A program made the position numbers and the translations under genes. From an uncultured Lachnospiraceae bacterium (GTDB lineage: Bacteria > Bacillota > Clostridia > Lachnospirales > Lachnospiraceae), in NCBI GenBank assembly GCA_934294885.1, contig CAKRAK010000004.1, positions 1-64,000 on the forward strand: 64,000 nt of DNA, read 5' to 3'. Below the pieces are notes generated by a model. That model made no database searches. It was not told the DNA's origin and saw only the letters and a list, made by a program, of their open reading frames with translations. Numbering within the stretch: the first letter of the stretch is position 1; every line of letters starts with the position of its first letter. Below are positions 52,286 through 59,813 of the stretch, one piece after another.

Positions 52286-52671
52286 AACTTCGTATACATA
52301 TTCTTCCTCCGTATTTCTTTACCAGTCCTTTTCCTTCAATAAACATTCTGATTTCTCCCTGCTATATGCGAATATTTTATTTATTTCATTCGCATATGTG
52401 TTAGTCTATGCTAACTCGTATGCCAAGTGGTTTTGTGAACCTTTTTTTAAATTTTATTCGCATGAAAAATCCTATCATACAGAGACAAGATACCTTCTGC
52501 AAATCCCTCTCTAAATTAGTGGTCGTCAAATACACCCCATGAATATGTTCATTTTCCTCATTGCCATGAAAAAGGGAGGTGCTATGCACGCACCTCCCCT
52601 ACTCAGATATATCCAATTTATAAAATAATGAAAGCATATAAAGTCTTTCACCCGTTTGAAAATGCCTGTTT
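52286..52671. other. Intergenic region with a palindrome and a terminator
   Basis: No convincing gene in 386 bases. Contents: a perfect 9-bp inverted repeat ATATGCGAA (52364-52372) against TTCGCATAT (52389-52397) with a 16-base AT spacer, a further TTCGCAT near 52455, and a terminator at 52574-52598. A reading frame of about 62 codons on the minus strand at 52401-52589 ends across the terminator and is not credible. The palindrome could be an operator for the small gene downstream. Confidence 0.5.
52569..52600 (-). terminator. Rho-independent terminator of the sigma/ABC operon
   Basis: GGGAGGTGC (52574-52582) and GCACCTCCC (52590-52598) form a perfect 9-bp GC-rich stem with a 7-base loop. 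On the minus strand a TTTTT run follows. It lies about 75 bases after the permease gene stop. Confidence 0.85.
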
Positions 52672-53916
52672 TTACCTCACCTCATGATGCTTGAATGCCC
52701 GTCCTGCAAAAGGCAGTACACCAACAGTCAGACACAGATACGTGAGCCATCTCATGGTTCCGTAAGGAATTACAACCTTTCCAAAAGGATACGATACCAT
52801 ACTTTGTAATCCAAAAGAAGAAAGAGAAGAATATGGAAGCAACTGGAGAATATGATTGTAAACTCCATTAGTCATACTTTCCTTCAAAAAAATCGGGATA
52901 AAGAAGAACACCAACATAATTGCCAGTACCGTCAGACCATTCTTTGATCGTGCCGAAATCCACAAGGTTATACTGATGATTCCCATTGCTACTGCATAGA
53001 ATGCTGCAACAAACAGCATGGCTGCCTGAAGATTCGTTACGGCATACGGACACTGGAAATAGATACTCTGAATCGGCATATCCCAACCGGATATTCCGTA
53101 CCATCCAAACATCATTACAAACCCGATTACCACATTAACTGTACAAAACAGTAAGCCATATAAAATTGCCGCAATATTCTTGGCGGTAATGATTTTTGAT
53201 TTTCCGTATTTTGTGGTTAATATGATATTGTCTGTATTCTGCTCATATTCCCCCGCATAAACAGTCGCCATAATAATAAACAATGCAATTAAAGGAATGC
53301 AGTAAAAGCTTGCCATATCAAACCACTGATTGAAACCCTCCACATAACCGTAGGATATCGGAGTCCGGATTTCAGAGGCCTCAGATATCCAGTATTTTTG
53401 CTCCGCATCGGTATACTGCCAGTCGGAAGAACCCTGTATAAGGGTATCTCTTAACCGATTTGTCCGAGCTTCATACAACGGTTCTATCTCATTTAAGTTC
53501 AATTTTTTTATATTTTCTCCCCATGATTGAATACCCGGCTCATCATAGACATGTCCAAGCTCCGTTACCAGCCATCTATGAGGAATATAATAAGAACAGT
53601 AAACATCATCCGTAAAATGTTCACCAGTTTCATCCGTCACAAAATACTCCGGATTTTCCAGCATTTTCTGATATTCTTCCAGATATTCCTTTGCCTTTTC
53701 TTCGGTTATGGGGCCTTCTAATTTTTTGCAGACAGATTTGGTATATTCTACGTAATCCCTTCCTTTCATGGTTTCCTTCTTTTCATTATAAGTCCATACC
53801 TGATCGATGTTTAAGACCATACTTAAGGCCATAAGCAAAAATGTTCCAAAAAGAACGATTTTGTTCATCCTTTTCTTATATATTTTTTGAAATTCAAATA
53901 GAATTAAACTCTTCAT
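52672..53916 (-). CDS. ABC transporter permease (ABC-2 type)
   Basis: Membrane partner of the ATPase encoded just upstream. The start at 53916 (MKSLILFEFQKIYKKRMNKI) is preferred because AAAGGAAAGG lies upstream; an ATG 24 bases earlier overlaps the ATPase stop. A first membrane segment (about 20-37), a large extracytoplasmic region (about 40-190) and five more membrane segments follow. This one-plus-five layout is typical of ABC-2 permeases of clostridial antimicrobial-peptide or lantibiotic-immunity type exporters. The substrate cannot be inferred. Confidence 0.82.
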   Translation of the reverse strand: MKSLILFEFQKIYKKRMNKIVLFGTFLLMALSMVLNIDQVWTYNEKKETMKGRDYVEYTKSVCKKLEGPITEEKAKEYLEEYQKMLENPEYFVTDETGEHFTDDVYCSYYIPHRWLVTELGHVYDEPGIQSWGENIKKLNLNEIEPLYEARTNRLRDTLIQGSSDWQYTDAEQKYWISEASEIRTPISYGYVEGFNQWFDMASFYCIPLIALFIIMATVYAGEYEQNTDNIILTTKYGKSKIITAKNIAAILYGLLFCTVNVVIGFVMMFGWYGISGWDMPIQSIYFQCPYAVTNLQAAMLFVAAFYAVAMGIISITLWISARSKNGLTVLAIMLVFFFIPIFLKESMTNGVYNHILQLLPYSSLSSFGLQSMVSYPFGKVVIPYGTMRWLTYLCLTVGVLPFAGRAFKHHEVR

Positions 53917-53932
53917 CTTTCTATCCTTTCCT

Positions 53933-54805
53933 TTACTCATTCACAGCATCCTGAAACTCATATAAATACAAATCCTCCAGTGTCGGTGTAACGACTTCTG
54001 CATCCTTCGTTGGCATTTCATCAGCCGCAACCCGCAGCTCCACGCTGTCTCCCTCATGACGAAGATTTATAATGTCATGATTTTCACAAAGCTTCCGTGC
54101 ACCGGTATCATCTGTTACTACACGCCATACCTTTCCTTCCATTCCGGATACCAGTTCCTCTACGGTTCCCTTTTCAATGAGACTGCCCTTTTTCATGATT
54201 AGGATCTCATCTGCAATATACTCCAAATCCGAGACGATATGAGTGGATAATATAACAAGTCGGTCTTTTGCAAAATCGGAAAGCAGATTACGAAACCGCA
54301 CTCTTTCCTTCGGATCAAGTCCCGCTGTCGGTTCATCCAATACTAAAATCTTCGGATCATTTAACATTGCCTGTGCAATTCCAAGGCGCTGTTTCATTCC
54401 TCCGGAATAGGTTTTTATCTTTTTACCGGCTACATCCGATAACCCCACCAGTTCTAATAATTCCACTGTTTTTTTCTTTGCAATTCCCGGCAGCAAACCC
54501 TTTAGTGCCGCAATATACAACATAAATTCCTTTGCACTGAATTCCTTATAATACCCAAAGTCCTGTGGCAAATAACCTAATTGGTCGCGATAGTTTTCTC
54601 CTAGCTCCTGGATTGTTTTCCCATCCAGCAAAATTACCCCCTCCGATGGGGTGGAAATTCCACAAATCATACGCATCAACGTTGTCTTTCCCGCTCCATT
54701 TGCTCCTAATAATCCATATACACCGGTTCCGAATTTGATGTTCAGATTCGAAACCGCCGTCTTATCACCAAATTGTTTACTTATATTTTTAATATTCAGT
54801 TCCAT
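53933..54805 (-). CDS. ABC transporter ATP-binding protein
   Basis: ATPase of the exporter. The 290-residue protein has Walker A LLGANGAGKTTLMRMI, Q-loop LGYLPQDFGYY, signature KTYSGGMKQRLGIAQAML, Walker B ILVLDEPTAGLDP and the H-loop STHIVSDLE. The C-terminal 70 residues form an accessory domain as in BcrA/CcmA-type exporters. It overlaps the membrane protein gene upstream by 17 bases and precedes the permease by 16. Confidence 0.95.
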   Translation of the reverse strand: MELNIKNISKQFGDKTAVSNLNIKFGTGVYGLLGANGAGKTTLMRMICGISTPSEGVILLDGKTIQELGENYRDQLGYLPQDFGYYKEFSAKEFMLYIAALKGLLPGIAKKKTVELLELVGLSDVAGKKIKTYSGGMKQRLGIAQAMLNDPKILVLDEPTAGLDPKERVRFRNLLSDFAKDRLVILSTHIVSDLEYIADEILIMKKGSLIEKGTVEELVSGMEGKVWRVVTDDTGARKLCENHDIINLRHEGDSVELRVAADEMPTKDAEVVTPTLEDLYLYEFQDAVNE

Positions 54806-55553
54806 AATACTTCCTTTCTCTTAACCTATTGTTATCCGAATACAAATGCCATAGACTTCCCATCATACAAATACACAGACCTGTGGAAACCACAAATAAG
54901 ATCACCCACAAAAATTGATAATCCGGAGCATAGATTACATTCTTCCACCTCGGAAGAACGGTAAACACGCCGCATACAAGAGCCATATAACTCAGTGCCA
55001 TATAACGATACGCATACCCCTCACCGGTAAAATTCAACAGGAAAAAGAGTCCGGTCACCGTAATGTTAAACGGAACCAAGGTATACATTAAAAGATTCAC
55101 ATATGCCTTTCCGCTCATCAGATGTAATGCAACAATCCAAACAGCCATTAAAATCAAATCCGTAATACCTAAAATAATCATCCGGGAAAGAAGCTGCTTT
55201 TTAACGGAAAATCGCATGGTAGCTTCCAATTCCAGCATTTTTCTCCGAAAAATATTTCCAATCTCATCAACCTGAAAAATGACAAATACCGGTGTCATCG
55301 TGGAAATAAATGACTCCACACAATAATTGGCATCAGGAGACTGTATATACCGTTTCGCGCAAATGCATAACAGCGCCAACGCCGCAAGCTGTCCAATCCA
55401 CATCCTTGTACTGATAAACCGTACCTGACCCCATATAAATTCAATATCCGTCATGCGTTTTTTCTCAAAAGACGCAAGGAAAAGCTTTCTCGTTTCTTCC
55501 TTCTTCTCATTATCCGGTTTCGGAATCATTGTATATTCCTCATAACCTGCCAT
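54789..55553 (-). CDS. Polytopic membrane protein following the sigma factor
   Basis: 254 residues from ATG 55553 (GGAGGT seven bases upstream; an ATG six bases earlier is too close). After a 50-residue charged N-terminus there are about six membrane segments (TRMWIGQLAALALLCICA; IILGITDLILMAVWIVALH and others). It overlaps the sigma gene by 14 bases and the ATPase by 17, so it is coupled to both. Position suggests either an unusual anti-sigma factor or an additional permease subunit; no zinc anti-sigma motif (HxxxCxxC) is present. Confidence 0.75.
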   Translation of the reverse strand: MAGYEEYTMIPKPDNEKKEETRKLFLASFEKKRMTDIEFIWGQVRFISTRMWIGQLAALALLCICAKRYIQSPDANYCVESFISTMTPVFVIFQVDEIGNIFRRKMLELEATMRFSVKKQLLSRMIILGITDLILMAVWIVALHLMSGKAYVNLLMYTLVPFNITVTGLFFLLNFTGEGYAYRYMALSYMALVCGVFTVLPRWKNVIYAPDYQFLWVILFVVSTGLCICMMGSLWHLYSDNNRLRERKYYGTEY

Positions 55554-56070
55554 TATCATTACCTCCCTTCCTGATCTCCTGCTGTAACAGACTCTGTGCT
55601 TTTTTCAAATGATATTTTGTTGTAGATAATTGAAGACCCAATATCTTTGCAATATCCTTTATCTTCAAATCCTCATCAAAGCGTAAATAAATGATTTCCC
55701 GTTCCAATTCCGGCAGCCTGTCCATTGCCTGCTGAATACAAATCCGATTTTCGATACGACTAAAATCACTTGTATTCAACGGCAGTTCCGTATCCTCCAG
55801 AGAATATTCCACAGGCCTTTTAAAATAATCCTTGCATAAATTTCCCGCAATTACATATAAATAATTCTCAAACTTACCATAATGCCGATAGTCCGAAAAA
55901 TGCCGGCACACCCTTAAAAATACTTCCTGTGTGATATCCTGTGCAGCTTCCTTGTGCCTTACATGACGATAACAGTAGCGATATATGACATCATAGTACT
56001 GCTCAAACAGGAGGTTTAAGCTGTCTATGTCGCCCTTTTTTGCCTTTTTCACATCTGCATTTTCTCTCAC
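55540..56070 (-). CDS. ECF-type RNA polymerase sigma factor
   Basis: Directs RNA polymerase to a small regulon, probably including its own operon. The start is GTG at 56070, six bases after a perfect GGAGGTGAT, giving 176 residues. Region 2 spans about 10-75 (LNLLFEQYYDVIYRYCYRHV, AQDITQEVFLRVCRH) and region 4 about 115-165 (LPELEREIIYLRFDEDLKIK, DIAKILGLQLSTTKYHLKKA helix-turn-helix). Its own membrane partner and an ABC exporter follow with overlaps, a layout typical of envelope-stress or peptide-resistance modules. Confidence 0.93.
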   Translation of the reverse strand: MRENADVKKAKKGDIDSLNLLFEQYYDVIYRYCYRHVRHKEAAQDITQEVFLRVCRHFSDYRHYGKFENYLYVIAGNLCKDYFKRPVEYSLEDTELPLNTSDFSRIENRICIQQAMDRLPELEREIIYLRFDEDLKIKDIAKILGLQLSTTKYHLKKAQSLLQQEIRKGGNDNGRL

Positions 56071-56185
56071 TACTGTATCACCTCCGAAACGTTTCATACT
56101 ATATAACGATACATCCACCAAAAAAGTCAAACAAATTTTCAAATTCCTTGAAAATTTCCACCTTATCTCTTACTATATCCTATAG

Positions 56186-56400
56186 ACAATTGCGAAACGC
56201 GGGAAGGACTGAATGACTTTGTACAAAATTTAATATAATATAGAAGCAGACTCTTGAAGCACATCGGCACTTAACGAAGGCAGGCTGCTGCCTTGCCTGA
56301 GTTTAGTACCGTTATGTGCGGAACGAAGCGCGAGCGGGTCTGCGATATATATATTACATTTTGTACAAAGTATAAACAGTTTCCTCCGCGTTTCACCCTC
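56186..56400 (+). repeat. Nested palindrome copy F (full, core 56246-56343)
   Basis: Outer arms GCGAAACGCGG-type (near 56191-56202) pair with CCGCGTTTCA (near 56386-56395). The middle arms are TTTGTACAAAATTTAATAT and its imperfect complement. The core begins GCAGAC and ends GTCTGC, compensating relative to GCAGGC/GCCTGC in B, D and E, and its apical hairpin is AGGCAGGC against GCCTTGCCT. An 8-bp direct repeat TCCTATAG flanks it at 56178-56185 and 56401-56408. With short flanks it accounts for the 378 bases between the divergent sigma and mscL genes; their promoters must lie in or beside it. Confidence 0.88.
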
Positions 56401-56448
56401 TCCTATAGGATATTTTACAGGAAAACGTTACGAAAGGAAGAATTTACA

Positions 56449-56877
56449 ATGAGAAAATTTTTAGATGAATTTAAGGCATTTGCATTAAAGGGAAATGTAA
56501 TGGACATGGCAGTGGGTGTTTTAATCGGTGGTGCATTTTCGGGAATCGTTACCTCCTTTACGGATAATATCATTAATCCCATTATCAATTGTATCGGTGG
56601 TGCCGAGGTTCAGGGAAAGCTGCATTTAATCGGAGATAACTATATTGACTATGGTACATTTCTTACGGCAGTAATCAACTTCTTAATTATGGCATTCATT
56701 ATCTTTCTTTTGATGAAAACCATTAATAAGATTATTTCCATCGGACATAAGCCGGAAGCAGAGGCTGCTCCTTTAACAAGAAAATGTCCTTATTGCTTAG
56801 GGGAAATTCCAATCGATGCAGTAAAATGTATGCATTGCACATCAGATGTTCCCGAAGAAAAACAGAAAAGGATTTGA
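56449..56877 (+). CDS. mscL: Large-conductance mechanosensitive channel with C-terminal zinc ribbon
   Basis: Emergency valve opened by membrane tension on osmotic downshock. The start at 56449 (MRKFLDEFKAFALKGNVMDM) follows GAAAGGAAG. MscL signature GNVMDMAVGVLIGGAFSGIV at about 15-34 (pore helix), a second membrane helix at about 80-100, then an unusual C-terminus with two CxxC pairs (CPYC, CMHC at about 118-133) replacing the usual bundle helix. Length 142. The zinc-ribbon tail is found in some clostridial MscL proteins. Confidence 0.93.
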   Translation: MRKFLDEFKAFALKGNVMDMAVGVLIGGAFSGIVTSFTDNIINPIINCIGGAEVQGKLHLIGDNYIDYGTFLTAVINFLIMAFIIFLLMKTINKIISIGHKPEAEAAPLTRKCPYCLGEIPIDAVKCMHCTSDVPEEKQKRI

Positions 56878-56883
56878 ATCAAT

Positions 56884-57026
56884 ACGAAAATATTAATACT
56901 CTCCTGTGATACGGGAAAGGAACCTCCCATGCGGTGGGCACAGACTACACCTGTATTCCATTTTGGGAGGAAACCAATCTGGATTATTATATAATTCCCC
57001 ATGAGGATTTAATTCCGGAATCATAA
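56884..57026 (+). pseudogene. Remnant of a processive diacylglycerol glycosyltransferase gene (MGDG synthase-like)
   Basis: Two fragments in different frames. From 56884, ACG then KILILSCDTGK matches the start of this family, with the expected ATG changed to ACG but a ribosome site (AAAGGATTTG) still in place. From 56934, in another frame, VGTDYTCIPFWEETNLDYYI continues IPHEDLIPES and stops at 57026, matching a middle segment of such enzymes. Roughly 100 or more codons between the pieces, and the whole C-terminal half, are gone. Recognition rests on memory of the family's signature sequences. Confidence 0.7.
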
Positions 57027-57045
57027 TTATATGAAGGGTAATATT

Positions 57046-57369
57046 ATGTTATATCTTTTATTTACGCTTTTGGGATTTTTTATGGGAAGCATATTATATG
57101 CCTATTGGGTGCCAAAAATCATTAAAAATATTGATATCTGTGAACTGCCAAAGGATCATAATCCCGGGGTTGCCAACGCTTTTATGTACGGTGGATTTTA
57201 CTGCGGACTTCTGGCACTTTTTTTAGATCTTTTAAAAGGCTTTATACCTGTTTTTATGGCACGCTGTTTTTTAGATATTCATTCCCTGTTATTTGTTCCG
57301 GTTCTTGTTGCCCCGGTTCTCGGTCATGCATTTCCTTTTTTCAAAAAAGAAAGAGGTCAGACACCGTAA
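57046..57369 (+). pseudogene. Truncated PlsY-like glycerol-3-phosphate acyltransferase gene
   Basis: From ATG 57046 (AAGGG upstream) the product is 107 residues: LLFTLLGFFMGSILYAYWVP, then DHNPGVANAFMYGG (in the place of the PlsY GSGNPGATN motif), LFLDLLKGFIPVFM and PVLGHAFPFF. PlsY proteins are about 200 residues with more membrane helices after the GH-FP motif; here the frame ends at KKERGQTP inside a terminator. It follows the glycosyltransferase remnant, so a former glycolipid/phospholipid gene pair seems to have decayed. A short functional form cannot be excluded. Confidence 0.65.
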
Positions 57370-57390
57370 AGGTGTCTGACCTCTCTTTTC
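57345..57390. terminator. Bidirectional terminator between plsY remnant and rplA
   Basis: A perfect 14-bp stem, AGAGGTCAGACACC (57352-57365) against 57371-57384 with loop gtaaa. A T-run follows on both strands (TCTTTTTTGA on the minus strand, CTTTT on the plus). It ends the rpmG-rplA operon. Confidence 0.9.
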
Positions 57391-57412
57391 CGTACTTATA
57401 TCGTATTGGATC

Positions 57413-58105
57413 TTAGCAAAGTTTAGCTGTGTTTAATCTAACACCAGGTCCCATTGTAGATGTAAGAGTTACACTCTTCATATACTGACCCTTAGCTGCT
57501 GCCGGCTTAACTTTGTTAAGCTCATCTATTAACGCTTGGAAGTTGTCTGCTAACTGCTCCTCAGAGAAAGAAGCCTTACCAACTGGAACATGTACAATGT
57601 TGCTCTTATCAAGTCTGTATTCAATCTTACCAGCTTTGATCTCTGCAATTGCCTTAGTTACGTCAGGAGTAACAGTACCTGCCTTTGGGTTAGGCATTAA
57701 GCCCTTTGGTCCAAGTACACGACCAAGACGACCAACTACACCCATCATATCAGGAGTTGCTACAACAACATCGAAATCTAACCATCCTTCATTCTGGATC
57801 TTTGGAATTAATTCCTCGCCACCGGCGTAATCAGCACCTGCTGCAAGAGCTGCATCAACCTTATCAGGCTTAGCAAATACTAAAACCTTAACTTCCTTAC
57901 CTGTACCGTGAGGAAGAACTACAGCACCACGAATCTGCTGATCTGCATGACGTCCATCAAGACCCATTCTTAAATGAGCTTCAATTGTCTCATCAAACTT
58001 TGCACTAGCTGCTTTTTTTACGATTGCAACTGCTTCTGGAATATCATATAACTGTGTGTTGTCTACAAGCTTTTTCGCTTCAACATATCTTTTACCTTTT
58101 TTCAT
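57413..58105 (-). CDS. rplA: 50S ribosomal protein L1
   Basis: L1-stalk protein and, in many bacteria, repressor of its own operon. The start at 58105 (MKKGKRYVEAKKLVDNTQLY) follows AGGAGG at good spacing; longer upstream reading lacks support. The 230 residues contain the signature VATPDMMGVVGRLGRVLGPK and GLMPNPKAGTV. It is the last gene of the cluster; rplJ and rplL, which often follow, are not here. Confidence 0.98.
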   Translation of the reverse strand: MKKGKRYVEAKKLVDNTQLYDIPEAVAIVKKAASAKFDETIEAHLRMGLDGRHADQQIRGAVVLPHGTGKEVKVLVFAKPDKVDAALAAGADYAGGEELIPKIQNEGWLDFDVVVATPDMMGVVGRLGRVLGPKGLMPNPKAGTVTPDVTKAIAEIKAGKIEYRLDKSNIVHVPVGKASFSEEQLADNFQALIDELNKVKPAAAKGQYMKSVTLTSTMGPGVRLNTAKLC

Positions 58106-58162
58106 CTTAATAAAAACCTCCTGTGGTATTATCGGGAGCGACCCTCCCACTATTTAATCAAA

Positions 58163-58588
58163 TTAATCTTCAACAACAATACCCATAGAACGAGCTGTTC
58201 CTGAAATCATACTAATTGCTGCTTCAATGCTACCTGCGTTTAAATCCGGCATCTTAAGCTCTGCGATTTTCTGAACCTCAGCTTTAGAAATGGTAGCAAC
58301 CTTAGTTTTATTAGGAACTGCTGAAGCCTTCTGAAGCTTACAAGCCTTCTTTAATAAAACTGCAGCTGGTGGAGTCTTTGTTACAAAACTAAAACTTCTA
58401 TCAGCATAAACTGTAATAACAACAGGGATAATCATATCACCCTGATCTGCTGTTCTTGCATTAAACTGCTTTGTAAATTCTACGATATTAACACCATGCT
58501 GACCTAAAGCAGGACCAACTGGTGGTGCAGGAGTTGCCTTACCTGCTGGAATCTGTAACTTAATATAACCTTCGACTTTTTTAGCCAT
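58163..58588 (-). CDS. rplK: 50S ribosomal protein L11
   Basis: Forms the GTPase-associated centre base with 23S rRNA. The 141-residue protein has IPAGKATPAPPVGPALGQHG near the N-terminus and the Pro-containing C-terminal RNA-binding domain (PPAAVLLKKA; ISGTARSMGIVVED). Normal length. It lies between nusG and rplA with a good GGAGGA site. Confidence 0.98.
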   Translation of the reverse strand: MAKKVEGYIKLQIPAGKATPAPPVGPALGQHGVNIVEFTKQFNARTADQGDMIIPVVITVYADRSFSFVTKTPPAAVLLKKACKLQKASAVPNKTKVATISKAEVQKIAELKMPDLNAGSIEAAISMISGTARSMGIVVED

Positions 58589-58648
58589 TTTTGTTTCCTC
58601 CTAATTCATGTGGTCAAACGGGATATACCCTCCCACGTTTTTGATTCA

Positions 58649-59185
58649 TTAATCAATCTTTGTAACTTCCATAAAACCGATTTCCACAGATGTAGCACGA
58701 CCAAAAATATCAACCTTAATCGTAACTGACTGCTTAGCGGTATTCACATCTGTAACAACTCCAACGGTTCCTTCCCAGGCACCCGCAACAGCCTTTACAG
58801 TGTCCCCAACCTCAACATCAATTTCCATCTCCGGAACACGGATACCAAGATTCTTCATCTCAGATTCTGTGAGAGGTACCGGCTTTGATCCAGGTCCTAC
58901 AAAACCTGTTACGCCTCTCGTATTACGAACAACGTACCATGTAGCATCATTCATAATCATGTTAAGAAGAACGTAGCTTGGGAATAACTTCTTAGAAACT
59001 ACTTTCTTAGAACCATTCTTCAGTTCTACGACATCCTGTAACGGAACTAATACCTCAAAAATCTGATTCTGAAGCTTTCTGTTTTCAATGGTTTTCTCAA
59101 TATCAGCCTTAACCTTATTCTCATATCCTGAATAAGTATGAACAACATACCATCTAGCTTCGTTATTATTTTCTGCTTCTGACAT
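58649..59185 (-). CDS. nusG: Transcription termination/antitermination factor NusG
   Basis: RNA polymerase-associated elongation factor. The start at 59185 (MSEAENNNEARWYVVHTYSG) follows GGTGGGTGAG. The 178 residues comprise the NGN domain (WYVVHTYSGYENKVK; FPSYVLLNM; GVTGFVGPGSKPVPL) and a KOW motif (VGDTVKAVAGAWEGTVG). It overlaps none of its neighbours and follows secE by 13 bases. Confidence 0.97.
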   Translation of the reverse strand: MSEAENNNEARWYVVHTYSGYENKVKADIEKTIENRKLQNQIFEVLVPLQDVVELKNGSKKVVSKKLFPSYVLLNMIMNDATWYVVRNTRGVTGFVGPGSKPVPLTESEMKNLGIRVPEMEIDVEVGDTVKAVAGAWEGTVGVVTDVNTAKQSVTIKVDIFGRATSVEIGFMEVTKID

Positions 59186-59198
59186 ACGCTCACCCACC

Positions 59199-59399
59199 TT
59201 ATCCAATAATAAATGTAAGACCAATCTGCATTAACCAATCAAAAAACGAAATAATCACTCCTATTACAATTGCAGCAATAATTACTGCAACAGCCTGCTT
59301 CCGAAGAAGAACCTTTTCCGGCCAAATAATCTTATGGAATTCCGCTTTTAACTCAGTGAAAAAGCTTCTTTTGAAAGATGCATCATTTTCATTTGCCAT
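59199..59399 (-). CDS. secE: Preprotein translocase subunit SecE
   Basis: Small essential subunit of the SecYEG channel. The 66-residue product has the conserved amphipathic stretch FFTELKAEFHKIIWPEKVLL followed by one membrane segment (AVAVIIAAIVIGVIISFFDW), the short single-helix type of Gram-positive SecE. It lies between rpmG and nusG as usual. Confidence 0.95.
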   Translation of the reverse strand: MANENDASFKRSFFTELKAEFHKIIWPEKVLLRKQAVAVIIAAIVIGVIISFFDWLMQIGLTFIIG

Positions 59400-59419
59400 C
59401 TTCTACTCACCTCCGTTAA

Positions 59420-59569
59420 TTATTTGGTCTCTCTGTGTAAGGTATGAGCCTTACAGAAACGACAATACTTCTTAAGTTCCATACGCTCTGTGTGAACTCT
59501 CTTGTCTTTTGTCAGATCATAGTTACGCTGTTTACAATCTGTACATGCCAATGTAATCTTTACTCGCAC
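59420..59569 (-). CDS. rpmG: 50S ribosomal protein L33
   Basis: Reading from GTG 59569 gives 49 residues, VRVKITLACTDCKQRNYDLT then KDKRVHTERMELKKYCRFCK and a short tail. The start is six bases after GGAGGTG. Two CxxC pairs show the zinc-binding (C+) form, which suggests a zinc-replete version; a zinc-free paralogue may exist elsewhere. It is the first gene of the secE-nusG-rplK-rplA operon. Confidence 0.96.
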   Translation of the reverse strand: MRVKITLACTDCKQRNYDLTKDKRVHTERMELKKYCRFCKAHTLHRETK

Positions 59570-59595
59570 AACTTCCACCTCCGTCATTTTATTAA

Positions 59596-59624
59596 TTTGT
59601 ACTTTTTTCTCTATGCAATTTCAA
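59596..59624 (-). promoter_or_regulatory. Possible promoter of the rpmG operon
   Basis: Minus strand TTGAAA (59619-59624), 17-base spacer, TACAAA (59596-59601), about 27 bases before the rpmG start. A second candidate lies further upstream (TTGACT 59704-59709, 17 bases, TATCCT 59681-59686) but its transcript would begin with the hairpin at 59658-59683. Confidence 0.45.
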
Positions 59625-59649
59625 GCGTTAAGGAAAAAATTGCACACAA

Positions 59650-59683
59650 AAAAAAAGCCTCGACTTGCGTCGCAAGGTCAAGG
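59650..59683 (-). terminator. Terminator-like hairpin in the rpmG leader
   Basis: Minus-strand stem CCTTGACCTTGCG against CGCAAGTCGAGG (59658-59683, one bulge), followed by TTTTTTTTT. No minus-strand gene lies upstream for it to terminate, so it may be an attenuator for the rpmG operon or an antisense stop for transcripts running back from murC. Confidence 0.6.
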
Positions 59684-59728
59684 ATAGCAGAAACCATATA
59701 AAAAGTCAAGCATTAGTGCAATCTTTCC

Positions 59729-59757
59729 TTGTAAATATTGCTTCATTATATTATACT
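59729..59757 (+). promoter_or_regulatory. Promoter of murC
   Basis: TTGTAA (59729-59734) and TATACT (59752-59757) with a 17-base spacer, leaving a leader of about 50 bases before murC. It is divergent from the rpmG operon. Confidence 0.65.
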
Positions 59758-59813
59758 TGTGGTGTTTGGAATTTTATTTCCTATATTTATATATGAAAGA
59801 AGGATATATCAAT

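Noticed and set aside
52284..52296. Exact 13-base match to one loxP arm (ATAACTTCGTATA)
   Set aside because: There is no second inverted arm and the following bases do not match the 8-base spacer, so this is not a recombination site; a chance match next to a gene start is the best explanation.
52401..52589. 62-codon reading frame on the minus strand
   Set aside because: It begins inside the terminator hairpin of the sigma/ABC operon, has no convincing ribosome site, and its product looks like translated non-coding sequence.
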